From: Anaerococcus sp. Marseille-Q7828
GTDB taxonomy: Bacteria; Bacillota; Clostridia; Tissierellales; Peptoniphilaceae
DNA: 64,000 bases
Direction: 5' to 3'
Assembly (NCBI RefSeq): GCF_949769285.1
Contig: NZ_OX458331.1
Location: 124,001-188,000 of the forward strand
Below the pieces are notes generated by a model, which was not told where the DNA came from, searched no databases, and saw only the letters and a program-made list of their open reading frames with translations. This document shows positions 35,619-44,300 of the stretch, in pieces. The stretch's first letter is position 1. Every line of letters begins with the position of its first letter. The position numbers and the translations under genes are program-made.

Positions 35619-37127
35619 ATGTATGATGTTTTAATAATAGGCGCTGGCGTTTCCGGAGCCTCTATAGCGCGCCGTTTATCAAGATATAAACTTGATATAG
35701 CCATAGTTGAAAAAGCCAATGACGTAAGCATGGGCGCATCAAAGGCCAATTCCGCTATAGTTCATGGTGGTTATGCAGAACCTCATGATGAACTTCGTGG
35801 TAGAATTTGTTATCCTGGACGTAAACAATTTGAAGAGCTTAACAAAGAATTAAACTTTGGCTTTCTTGCAAATGGTTCTTTAGTCCTAGCCTTTGAAGAA
35901 GAGGAAAAAGAAACTTTGCAAAAACTTTATGACATGGGTATAGAAAATGGTCTAGATGACATGGAGATAATTGATCAAGAAAAGCTCCGCCAAATAGAAC
36001 CAAATGTTTCTGATAATGCAATTGCAGCCCTTTGGTGTAAGGGTGCTGGAGTTTGCTCACCATATGAATATGTCATAGCCCTAGTTGAAAATGCCATTAC
36101 AAACGGAGCTGAGCTTTTCCTAAACTCACGTGTTTGTGAGATTGAAAAAACTGATGATCATTTCCTAGTAAAAACTGAAGATGGCAAAGAATTAGAGGCA
36201 AAATATGTTATAAATGCATCAGGACTTGAGGGTGCAATAGTTTCAAAAATGATAGCCGAAACTGATTTTGATATCCACCCAAGAAGTGGTGAATATCTAA
36301 TATTTCAAAAGGGAACTGGCAAGAAAATCAACAATGTCTTATTCCAAGTTCCTACAGAAAAATCCAAGGGAATACTTGCAACAAGAACATTCCACAACAA
36401 CCTTCTATTGGGTCCAGATGCCATAGACGAAGAAGAAATCGACCTATCAACTCATGAAGATAGGCTCATGTATATATACAAAGAAGCCCAAAAATCTGTA
36501 AAAGATGACGTAATCAATTTACTTGAATTTATCAGATCCTTTACAGGACTTCGCCCAGCAAGCTCAACCCACGACTTCATCATAGAAGAATCTAATGTCC
36601 CAGGCTTTATAAATGTAGTTGGCATCCAATCCCCAGGCATAACTTCATCTCCAGAAATTGCAAAAATTGTAGAAGGTATTTTAAAAGATGGTGGATTAAA
36701 ACTCGAAGATGACCCAGACTACAATCCTCACAGAGATCCTATCATAGAATACAAAGAACTTGAAGATATGAACAAGATTAAAGATAGAATTGACTTGCCA
36801 CTTGGTAATCCAGATAGGATTGTCTGTCGTTGTGAACAAGTAAGTGAAGCTACCATTCGTGATGCTATGAATCGTGGTATTCCTGTCGAAACTCTCGATG
36901 CTGTAAAACGTAGAACTCGTGCAGGAATGGGTTTTTGCCAAGGACAATTCTGCAAGCCAAGAGTCCTAGAGGTAATGGAAGATGAAGCTGGTAAAAAAGC
37001 TATTGATGATCTTTTCGACAGCGAAAGAAATGGCCTTTCAAGATTAAATAAGAAAAGAGTAAATGAATTAATAAAAGAAATGCAAGAAACTTCCAAGAAG
37101 GAAATCGAAGAAGAGGAAGAAAAATAA
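35619..37127 (+). CDS. glpA: FAD-dependent oxidoreductase, GlpA-like with BFD iron-sulfur domain
   Basis: 502 residues. The N-terminal dinucleotide fold (IIGAGVSGASIARRLSRY) is followed by the DAO-family body HGGYAEPHDELRGR...GLRPASSTHDFIIEE. The C-terminal BFD-like [2Fe-2S] domain has Cys403, Cys405, Cys440 and Cys445 ([10 protein letters not shown] and [11 protein letters not shown]). Architecture fits anaerobic glycerol-3-phosphate dehydrogenase subunit A or the stand-alone Firmicutes relatives. GlpB/GlpC-like genes are not adjacent, so its electron partner is unclear. AGAAAGAGG precedes ATG 35619. The last 318 bases are duplicated, in broken form, at 46611-46927. Confidence 0.9.
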   Translation: MYDVLIIGAGVSGASIARRLSRYKLDIAIVEKANDVSMGASKANSAIVHGGYAEPHDELRGRICYPGRKQFEELNKELNFGFLANGSLVLAFEEEEKETLQKLYDMGIENGLDDMEIIDQEKLRQIEPNVSDNAIAALWCKGAGVCSPYEYVIALVENAITNGAELFLNSRVCEIEKTDDHFLVKTEDGKELEAKYVINASGLEGAIVSKMIAETDFDIHPRSGEYLIFQKGTGKKINNVLFQVPTEKSKGILATRTFHNNLLLGPDAIDEEEIDLSTHEDRLMYIYKEAQKSVKDDVINLLEFIRSFTGLRPASSTHDFIIEESNVPGFINVVGIQSPGITSSPEIAKIVEGILKDGGLKLEDDPDYNPHRDPIIEYKELEDMNKIKDRIDLPLGNPDRIVCRCEQVSEATIRDAMNRGIPVETLDAVKRRTRAGMGFCQGQFCKPRVLEVMEDEAGKKAIDDLFDSERNGLSRLNKKRVNELIKEMQETSKKEIEEEEEK

Positions 37128-37136
37128 AAATATAAT

Positions 37137-37190
37137 AAAGGGTGATGAGACGTAGCAAATAATTGCACAAAACTCATCACCTTTTGTTAA
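37137..37190. terminator. Bidirectional terminator between glpA and the ROK gene
   Basis: GGTGATGAG (37141-37149) pairs perfectly with CTCATCACC (37173-37181) around a 23-base loop, with A-rich sequence before and TTTTG after. It serves the convergent glpA and sulfoquinovose operons. Confidence 0.78.
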
Positions 37191-37234
37191 TTTAATATTT
37201 ATAAGATTAATGTTGATTTTTTAATATTTTTCAG

Positions 37235-38341
37235 TTAATTTGTATTCAAATAATTAGAAATAACTAATAAGGCAGGGGCTAGTTTAACTTTTTCACTATA
37301 ATTTTCAATTTTCTTTATTCTATCTAAATAGTTTATTTCTTTAGTTCTATTAATTTCATCTACGAAGTTTTTAAAAATTTGTTCATTATCAAATATTTTC
37401 CCAGCCACTAATAAATAATCGGGATCTATAATGTCTATAGCCTGTGATAATGCTCTTGCTAAAATACTTGTATACTCTAAAAGTTTATTGTAATTTTCTT
37501 TTATGAAGGTTTCATTAATTTGATCATGTGAGGTTATATGTGAGTTATACTTTTCTTTGTAGATTCTATTAAGGTTGATTTCGCTTTCAAGACAGCCATA
37601 CTGATTACAAATAGGACATTTATTTTTTGATTCATGGTTATATCTTACATGGCCTATTTCTCCAGCCCTATTTCTTAAACCATTTTGGACTTCCCCATTT
37701 ATAGATAACACCCCACCTATTCCTGGTCCATATCTTACAAAAAGATAGTTTACATCATTAGGTTTAGAAAAATTTTCAGCAATAGCAAGGCCTTTAATAT
37801 TATTCTCAACAAATGTGATTACACCAACTTTATCTCTAATTTGCTTGTTTATATCCTTAATAGGCAAACTAATGGACTCGCCATTTTTGATAATCCCTTG
37901 TAATAGTAACCCCCAACCAAGAATTTTTGTTTCATTATATCTTACTTTAATATCTTTTAAATTGTCAATTAAAATATCTATATGCTCTTGTTCGAGTTTT
38001 TCAAACTGAATTGATTTTGATTCTAGTATATTTTTGTTAAGGTCCACAACAATAAAGGTTATATAATTAGAATGAACTTCAATTCCTATTGATAAAAATT
38101 GATTACTTTTTATTTGTAATTTTATTTGTTTTCTTCCTATTTTCCCTTGATCAATAGAACCAACTTCTTCGATTAGATCGTTATTAATAAGAGCTTCTGA
38201 TATTTTTGATATTGAAGCTGTACTTACATTAAGTTCTTTTGCTATTTCAACACGACTCTCTGCGCTTTCATTTATTAGAATTTTAATTAATTTTTTTTTA
38301 TTTTCCGTATTAATCAATTCACTAAACTTTTTGTTATTCAT
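37235..38341 (-). CDS. ROK family transcriptional repressor of the sulfoquinovose operon
   Basis: 368 residues. An N-terminal winged helix (ILINESAESRVEIAKELNVSTASISKISEAL) is followed by an ROK sugar-kinase-like domain with GIEVHSNYITFIVVDL, GPGIGGVLSINGE and the zinc motif CPICNQYGCLE. The canonical kinase DxGxT at the domain start is replaced, so it is a repressor rather than a kinase. CAGGAG precedes ATG 38341. It is the last gene of the eight-gene operon, which implies autoregulation. The inducer is probably sulfoquinovose or sulfofructose, and the operator candidate is at 46362-46373. Confidence 0.88.
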   Translation of the reverse strand: MNNKKFSELINTENKKKLIKILINESAESRVEIAKELNVSTASISKISEALINNDLIEEVGSIDQGKIGRKQIKLQIKSNQFLSIGIEVHSNYITFIVVDLNKNILESKSIQFEKLEQEHIDILIDNLKDIKVRYNETKILGWGLLLQGIIKNGESISLPIKDINKQIRDKVGVITFVENNIKGLAIAENFSKPNDVNYLFVRYGPGIGGVLSINGEVQNGLRNRAGEIGHVRYNHESKNKCPICNQYGCLESEINLNRIYKEKYNSHITSHDQINETFIKENYNKLLEYTSILARALSQAIDIIDPDYLLVAGKIFDNEQIFKNFVDEINRTKEINYLDRIKKIENYSEKVKLAPALLVISNYLNTN

Positions 38342-38369
38342 ACACTCTCCTGGAAATACTTTACTACAT

Positions 38370-39065
38370 CTATAGTAAAATTGATAATCCAGTTATGAGT
38401 AATAAAACATTTGTGACTTTTTTAAATAATTTTAAATCTATCTTAGGCAGTATCCAATTTCCCACAACAAATGCAGCAATCATAGCTACAATTGATTTCA
38501 ATGTTAATCCATAATCTATTCTGATATTTTCTTTAATCATACTTGCCAAAAGAATAGTATTTAAAAATACCCAAACTAAAGATAAATTAGATCTAAATTC
38601 ATCTTTAGTTTTAAAAATATTACTAGCATATATAACTAGTAAAGCTCCTCCAGATACAAATAAACCATGTATAACTCCTGAAAGAAATAAGATTAGAATA
38701 CCTTGCAAATTACTAATGCTAATATCCTTGCCAACAAATTGATTTATTGCAACTCCGATTATTAGTAATCCATATAATTTCATTAGTATATTGAATTGTA
38801 GATTGTTATTAAAGAAACGTGAGGCGATTATACCTAGAATCATAATGATAATTATTTTGATTGTTTTCTTAAAATCTACTAATCTTATATTATTAATAAC
38901 AATATATATTGAAGCTAATAGGCCTAATAGATTTAAAATAAATCTAGATTGTTCATATCCTATTATTCTTACAGAGAATGGCATTGCGAGCATAGTGCCC
39001 GCAAATCCCGATACTACTTGGACTATATTAGTTAGAAAAATTATCAGAAGATATATTATTATCAT
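38370..39065 (-). CDS. TSUP (TauE/SafE) family membrane exporter
   Basis: 231 residues, about eight hydrophobic segments with the two half-repeats of TauE/SafE: NIVQVVSGFAGTMLAMPF in the N-half and LSGVIHGLFVSGGALLVIYAS in the C-half. Family members move sulfite, sulfoacetate and other organosulfonates. In sulfoglycolytic operons such a protein is thought to export the C3-sulfonate product. It starts one base after the sulfoquinovosidase stop. Assignment to DHPS or sulfolactate export rests on operon context. Confidence 0.85.
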   Translation of the reverse strand: MIIIYLLIIFLTNIVQVVSGFAGTMLAMPFSVRIIGYEQSRFILNLLGLLASIYIVINNIRLVDFKKTIKIIIIMILGIIASRFFNNNLQFNILMKLYGLLIIGVAINQFVGKDISISNLQGILILFLSGVIHGLFVSGGALLVIYASNIFKTKDEFRSNLSLVWVFLNTILLASMIKENIRIDYGLTLKSIVAMIAAFVVGNWILPKIDLKLFKKVTNVLLLITGLSILL

Positions 39066-39066
39066 C

Positions 39067-41067
39067 TCAATTATTTATATCCTTTATTTTTTCGAAAATA
39101 TAGGAATAATTACTATCTTTTTTATAAAATACAGGAGGATATCCAATTTCAGCATGTATTTCGTAATTTCCTTGCTTATATTCTTTTCCAGACCAAATAT
39201 GAATCCAATTCTCATCAGGTAAATAAACTTCTCTACTATCACTATTTTCTTGGTATATAGGAGCTACTAATATATCATCTCCAAATAAATACTCTGTATC
39301 AACTAACTCAGCAATTTCATCATCTTCATAGTTTAAAACTAATGGTTTTTGAACTGGAATACCATAATTAGATGCTAGCTCTACATTATATTTTATATAA
39401 TTTTTCAAAGATTTATATATTTTTGTAAATCTAGCTAGGAATTTCATTGTATCTAAATCATCATAAAATTGAAAATTTTCTTCAGGTCTATTTCCTTCAT
39501 GAGTTCTCATCACAGGTGAAAATGCAGCCATTTCTGTCCATCTTAAGAAAAGTTCTTTGGTCCTTACATTTCCAAATAATGATGTATATCCACCAATATC
39601 AGAATGAGTAATAGCCATTCCTGTCATAGCAGAAGATATAGCTCCTCTTACTACTGAAATCAACCCATCATGTATCGAAAAATCTACTGATTGATCGCCT
39701 GCCCATAGTAACGCACAATATTTTTGACTACCAGCTCCACCGGCCCTCATAAAATATACTATTTTTTCTAAATTTCCTGACTCTTTTACTGCTTCATAAT
39801 TACATTTAGCCCATAAAACAGGCCAATTATTGTGTTCAATTTTTGCTTGATTATTATTGTATAGCTTCACATCTATTGGTAAATACTCACCGAAGTCCGC
39901 CATCCAACCTTTCATACCAAAATCAATAAGATTAGTTTTTATAATATTCTTATACCATTCAAAAGCTTCTGGATTAGTAAAATCTACTACTCCACAATAA
40001 AATTCGCCAAAATCAACTAAATATTTCCCACCATCGATGTTCGTTGCAAAATAGCCATTATTTTCTCCTTCTTCATATAGAGGAGTTCCTTCAAGAATGT
40101 ATGGATTTATATAACCTAAGTATTCTATACCTTGTCCATTTATATTCTTTATAAACTCTTTTAAATCGGGATCATATGTTGAGTCGTACTCCCAAGACCA
40201 TTTAACTCTTTTGCCAAATGAAGTTACTTTTCTCCCACACCAATCTTGACTCCATACAGCAGAAACTTCTATTCCATTTTGTAATGAATCTTTGAGAATT
40301 TTCCCTACTCTTTTGCTTCCTCCCTGGGCTCCAATAATTAAGCCGTTGTATATCCATTCTGGTAGTTTAGGCGGTCTACCCAATAAATTAGTTAATTTTC
40401 TATGAGTTTCTTTTAAACTTGATGCGGTTCCCAAAGTAATTGAATCTATAAGATCCCATACTTCAACTTCTATATAGTCATCTGCTCTAAAATCAAATAT
40501 TGAATAGGCTGTTGAATTCAAGTGAAAATAATATCCACTTTTTGAAATATAAGTTGCTTGTGGAAAATTAGACCAATAATAATCTCCGCCAGCTTTATTC
40601 TCTACATCTGATCTCCAAGTAACGTATGTAGATTTATCTCTACCTACTCCTGGTTCAGACGTCCAAATAGGAAATTTTTTCCCTTTAAGGTTAAAATAAC
40701 TCATCTGTTCGCCCAAACCATATATTTTTTCTTCTTTAAATGAGTTTAATCTAATCCAAAACCTATTAAATGATTTGTCTTTAAATTCAAATTTGATATG
40801 AATTTTGTCATCAATTTCTTCTATAGTCATTTTAATTAGATTATCAAATAGTATTTCAATTTGCGATTCATCATCGCTTATTATATTGTAATCTCTAAGT
40901 GGTAATCTAGAGTATAGGTTGTCTTCTATGTCAAAGTTTCCTCTATACATATCCATTTTTTCAAAACCGGAACCGATGAATATCATCGGCTCCATAGTTT
41001 TATGGGTAAACAGAATCAAATTATCAAATTTTATATCAAACCCATCATTTCTTTGTATTAATTTCAT
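39067..41067 (-). CDS. yihQ: Sulfoquinovosidase (GH31, YihQ-type)
   Basis: Hydrolyses alpha-sulfoquinovosides such as sulfoquinovosyl glycerol to sulfoquinovose. 666 residues, cytosolic. Catalytic nucleophile Asp391 (GWMADFGEYLP) and acid/base Asp458 (LLWAGDQSVDFS). The sulfonate-recognition residues known from E. coli YihQ (Arg301, Trp304, Tyr508, recalled numbering) are present as Arg287 and Trp290 in TSFGKRVKWSW and Tyr494 in SDIGGYTSLF. All five residues are offset by exactly 14. AAGGGCG precedes ATG 41067; the gene overlaps the SSS transporter by 23 bases. Very strong functional call for a GH31 enzyme. Confidence 0.95.
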   Translation of the reverse strand: MKLIQRNDGFDIKFDNLILFTHKTMEPMIFIGSGFEKMDMYRGNFDIEDNLYSRLPLRDYNIISDDESQIEILFDNLIKMTIEEIDDKIHIKFEFKDKSFNRFWIRLNSFKEEKIYGLGEQMSYFNLKGKKFPIWTSEPGVGRDKSTYVTWRSDVENKAGGDYYWSNFPQATYISKSGYYFHLNSTAYSIFDFRADDYIEVEVWDLIDSITLGTASSLKETHRKLTNLLGRPPKLPEWIYNGLIIGAQGGSKRVGKILKDSLQNGIEVSAVWSQDWCGRKVTSFGKRVKWSWEYDSTYDPDLKEFIKNINGQGIEYLGYINPYILEGTPLYEEGENNGYFATNIDGGKYLVDFGEFYCGVVDFTNPEAFEWYKNIIKTNLIDFGMKGWMADFGEYLPIDVKLYNNNQAKIEHNNWPVLWAKCNYEAVKESGNLEKIVYFMRAGGAGSQKYCALLWAGDQSVDFSIHDGLISVVRGAISSAMTGMAITHSDIGGYTSLFGNVRTKELFLRWTEMAAFSPVMRTHEGNRPEENFQFYDDLDTMKFLARFTKIYKSLKNYIKYNVELASNYGIPVQKPLVLNYEDDEIAELVDTEYLFGDDILVAPIYQENSDSREVYLPDENWIHIWSGKEYKQGNYEIHAEIGYPPVFYKKDSNYSYIFEKIKDINN

Positions 41068-42805
41068 TCTTTGCGCCCTTCTTAATTTTGTTACAAGCTA
41101 TTAGAACTCCAATTCCTATAATTATTAAAATAAATGTTATTGTTCTTACAAATGATAAATTATTACCAGGAGCAGCTAGGCCCATTGGAGATAGCAATAG
41201 ATAATTATATACTAACATTGACACTAAAAAGATTGCAACTGGCTTTCTCAATTCCCAAGGAGTCATATCATAGCTATCATGTCTACCGTCATTTAAATTA
41301 AATGTAGATCTGTCTTTGTCTATGAATGAACATAAATATATTATTAATACCATAACAACAAAACTTATTGCATAGGTATGAATGAATTGGATTTCTAAAA
41401 TTTTATTAAGGAAAGTACTATTCAAAGCTTTAAACCAAAATTTATATCCAGAATAGAATAATATATGCCATATTATAGCTATCTTAGCGCCTAGTGGATT
41501 TGACCATTTTGTAAACATTCCTAATAGTACCAAGGTAATTATAGGGATATTATAAAAGCCTGTGAAACTTCTTCCAAAATCATACAGTCCTGAATCCATA
41601 TTTTGAAGCATAGGACTGAATACAATTGCAAATACAGCAAATATCGTTCCAAAAATTTTCGATTTTCTTACCAACTCTCTATCTTCTATATCAGGATTTA
41701 TAAATGGCTTATAAAAATCTAACATAAATATTGTTGAAGCAGAGTTTAAAAATGAATTGTATGTAGATACAATGGCTCCAAACAAAGCTGCGCAGAAAAT
41801 TCCAAGTAATGGCCAAGGAAGAACCATACCAACTAAAGTAGGATAAGCAAAGTCGGAGTTTTCCAATCCCGGAGCTAGTCTAAAAGCAATTATTCCTGGT
41901 AATACCATAAATAAAGGTACTATCATTTTTAGAAATCCAGATAGTAAAACACCTTTTTGTCCTTCTTTAAGGTTTTTTGCACCAAGAGTTCTTTGAATTA
42001 ATACTTGATTAGTCCCCCAGTAGAAAAGGTTCGCAAGTATCATTCCAGTAAATAAAGTTGAAAATGGTACAGGATCTCCTTTTTTACCTACTGCATTTAA
42101 TTTTTCTGGAGCATTTACTAGAATATCATTAATTCCTTCTGCAATTCCTCCATTATATTGTCCACCTAGATAACTCAATCCAAAAAATAGTACTAATACT
42201 GCCCCTATTAATAACAAAACTCCATTTATTGTGTCAGACACAGCTACAGCTTTTAAACCGCCAAATACTGCCAATATAGCACCAACTACACCTACTAGTA
42301 CTATAATTATAGTTATAGCTGTTTGTTGACTAACTCCCAACATAGCTGACAAGTCAAAAATCTGTGTAAAACCTATAGCACCTGCATACAAACATACAGG
42401 AATTCCAATTACAAGATATCCTATGAGAAACAATAATGAAATTACTCTTTTTATTGTTAAATCATATCTTTCTTCCATAAACTCTGGTAATGTAGTATAC
42501 CCTTTTTTTAAATATATAGGTAAAAATATCATAGCCATTACTATAGTTGCAATTACAGCCGTTGACTCCCATGCCATACCGGACATATTAGCACTATATG
42601 ATTGACCAGATAAACCAACTAAGTTCTCTGCCGACAAATTAGTAAGCATCATAGAACCAGCTATTACAATTCCAGAAAGACCACTGCCCGCTAAAAAATA
42701 TCCTTTTGAAGTTGTACTATCATCATCTGTGACTTTCTTTGATGCATATATAGTTACAAAGGCCGTAACTATTATAAATGTTATCAGTGTAAACCAAAAA
42801 TTCAT
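41045..42805 (-). CDS. Sodium:solute symporter, probable sulfoquinovose importer
   Basis: 586 residues, SSS family, about 14 membrane segments. Motifs: GYFLAGSGLSGIVIAGSMMLTNLSAENLVGLSG, YTTLPEFMEERYD and FGGLKAVAVSDTINGVLLLIG. It resembles the SglT/glucose-type group. Start at ATG 42805 is preferred because AGAGG is seven bases before it; ATG 42811, overlapping the DUF4867 stop, is too close to the ribosome site. The operon contains no other importer, so it is the candidate for sulfoquinovose or its glycerol glycoside. Substrate is inference. Confidence 0.88.
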   Translation of the reverse strand: MNFWFTLITFIIVTAFVTIYASKKVTDDDSTTSKGYFLAGSGLSGIVIAGSMMLTNLSAENLVGLSGQSYSANMSGMAWESTAVIATIVMAMIFLPIYLKKGYTTLPEFMEERYDLTIKRVISLLFLIGYLVIGIPVCLYAGAIGFTQIFDLSAMLGVSQQTAITIIIVLVGVVGAILAVFGGLKAVAVSDTINGVLLLIGAVLVLFFGLSYLGGQYNGGIAEGINDILVNAPEKLNAVGKKGDPVPFSTLFTGMILANLFYWGTNQVLIQRTLGAKNLKEGQKGVLLSGFLKMIVPLFMVLPGIIAFRLAPGLENSDFAYPTLVGMVLPWPLLGIFCAALFGAIVSTYNSFLNSASTIFMLDFYKPFINPDIEDRELVRKSKIFGTIFAVFAIVFSPMLQNMDSGLYDFGRSFTGFYNIPIITLVLLGMFTKWSNPLGAKIAIIWHILFYSGYKFWFKALNSTFLNKILEIQFIHTYAISFVVMVLIIYLCSFIDKDRSTFNLNDGRHDSYDMTPWELRKPVAIFLVSMLVYNYLLLSPMGLAAPGNNLSFVRTITFILIIIGIGVLIACNKIKKGAKNEINTKK

Positions 42806-42807
42806 AT

Positions 42808-43443
42808 TCATTCCTCTTTATATTCAATATTTTCCCCAATTAATCGCCCTTTTACTCCTATATTCATTAGTTTCTCGTTCTCAGGGTGGGTTAGTATCCA
42901 TTTATTATTTTTAAATAGTAAATCGTTTCCACTAAAGTTAATATCATTATTTGTAAATCTAGGCAAAAAGACTGCACATTTAAACCCTTCTTCATTTGTT
43001 CTTATAGGAGAAAAATGTAAAGTCGTTGTAAATATCTCTATCCCTTGACCTCTTTTAAGTAAAAATGCTTCAACTTTATTAGTTTTATAGGTATTTGATT
43101 CAATGTCTCTAACATCACCTAATAACAAGATTAAATCTGTGGCCGCTACATTAATTTCATTACTAGAATGGTACTCTAAAGCATTCAATCGATTGTTTTT
43201 TCCATTACAGTATCCGAATTGTATATCTTGACAACCATAATACTTTTCAGATATCTCTTTATAACAATTAAGATTTTCAAAACCATTGTCACTAGCTACA
43301 TATTGATTTCCTTCATCCGGAATAGTTGTGTGATTATCTAGGTAATCTATGATTTCATGAAAATTACAATCTATAACTCTTCCATATTTATTAAATGAAG
43401 AATCAGTTACTAGTTTTATTTCATTTTTACTAATGTATCTCAT
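42808..43443 (-). CDS. DUF4867-like cupin-type protein in the sulfoquinovose operon
   Basis: 211 residues, soluble. It resembles the DUF4867 family of Firmicutes, of unknown biochemistry. Features include FNKYGRVIDCNFHEII at the N-terminus, LNALEYHSSNEINVAATDLILLLGD in a cupin-like centre (possible metal ligands His and Glu in EYHSSNE), and EAFLLKRGQGIEIFTTTLHFSPI. The last is typical of ureidoglycolate-lyase or KdgF-like cupins. The start overlaps the reductase stop as TAATG. It may be an epimerase, mutarotase or accessory isomerase for sulfosugars; there is no experimental basis for that. Confidence 0.65.
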   Translation of the reverse strand: MRYISKNEIKLVTDSSFNKYGRVIDCNFHEIIDYLDNHTTIPDEGNQYVASDNGFENLNCYKEISEKYYGCQDIQFGYCNGKNNRLNALEYHSSNEINVAATDLILLLGDVRDIESNTYKTNKVEAFLLKRGQGIEIFTTTLHFSPIRTNEEGFKCAVFLPRFTNNDINFSGNDLLFKNNKWILTHPENEKLMNIGVKGRLIGENIEYKEE

Positions 43444-44300
43444 TAGTGTTTCCTTACTATTTCATAGGTTTTTGAGAAATCATCTTTCTCAAATCCATTA
43501 TCCATAGCATTTTTATATACTTCATGAGCTACTTTTACGCCTGGCATATTAAACTCATATTTATCAGCCAAATCCAAACAAATATTAACATCTTTATTCA
43601 TATTTTCTATAGAAAATGCTGTATTATAAGATTCATTTTTTATATTATCTGCTTTAGATGATAGATAGAAATTGTCGCCCCCACCATATGAAATTGCAGT
43701 GACAAAATCATCTACGGATATGTTCATAAGGCTAGCTAATGACAATGTTTCATTTACTCCGTTTTGTATTTGAGCAACTAAAGCGTTATGACATATTTTC
43801 ATAACAAGTCCATTTCCATGCTCTCCCATTCTTATGATATTGGAACCCATGTATGATAATATTGGTTTAATTTTGTTAAATGTTTCTTCAGATGATCCCA
43901 CATATATACCTAGTTGTCCATCAATAGCTGCTTGTTTAGATTTTACTACAGGGGCATCTGCAAATTTTGCACCTTTTAACTCAACTTCTTTTGCAATCTC
44001 TCTTGATTCAATAGGTGATATAGTTGACATATCAATCCAAATTTTACTGTCTTCTAATTCATCAATAATTTCCGAACAAATCTCCTTACTATGTTTAGCA
44101 GTTGGAACCATAGTTATAATAATGTCCGATTTATTAGCTAACTCTTTGGAGCTAGTACAAGCTTTGCCTCCTTCTTTTTCTAATTGTTTTATTTTATCCT
44201 CATTTATATCGAATATAAAAACTTCATCATCATGTAAATCAATGATTCTTTTACTCATTGATTCTCCCATTATTCCTAGTCCAATAAATCCAATTTTCAT
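43443..44300 (-). CDS. slaB: Sulfolactaldehyde reductase (YihU/SlaB-like)
   Basis: 285 residues, beta-hydroxyacid dehydrogenase family. NAD(P)-binding FIGLGIMGESM at the N-terminus, substrate loop DMSTISP near residue 90, and the catalytic Lys168 in GLVMKICHNAL with Asn172. In sulfoglycolysis such an enzyme reduces 3-sulfolactaldehyde to 2,3-dihydroxypropane-1-sulfonate (DHPS). The operon contains no aldehyde dehydrogenase, which supports DHPS rather than sulfolactate as end product. ATG 44300 overlaps the transaldolase stop by 4 bases; AAAGGAG upstream. A general 3-hydroxyisobutyrate dehydrogenase is the alternative, but operon context is persuasive. Confidence 0.82.
   Translation of the reverse strand: MKIGFIGLGIMGESMSKRIIDLHDDEVFIFDINEDKIKQLEKEGGKACTSSKELANKSDIIITMVPTAKHSKEICSEIIDELEDSKIWIDMSTISPIESREIAKEVELKGAKFADAPVVKSKQAAIDGQLGIYVGSSEETFNKIKPILSYMGSNIIRMGEHGNGLVMKICHNALVAQIQNGVNETLSLASLMNISVDDFVTAISYGGGDNFYLSSKADNIKNESYNTAFSIENMNKDVNICLDLADKYEFNMPGVKVAHEVYKNAMDNGFEKDDFSKTYEIVRKH

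Noticed and set aside
36728-37180. 150-codon minus-strand frame opposite the glpA-like gene
   Set aside because: Antisense to the conserved iron-sulfur domain; Ser/Phe-rich composition typical of reversed coding sequence. Its repeat at 46666-46896 merely reflects the DNA duplication.
37235-38341. ROK protein as a sugar kinase
   Set aside because: It has an N-terminal winged helix and lacks the DxGxT phosphate motif, so repressor fits better.
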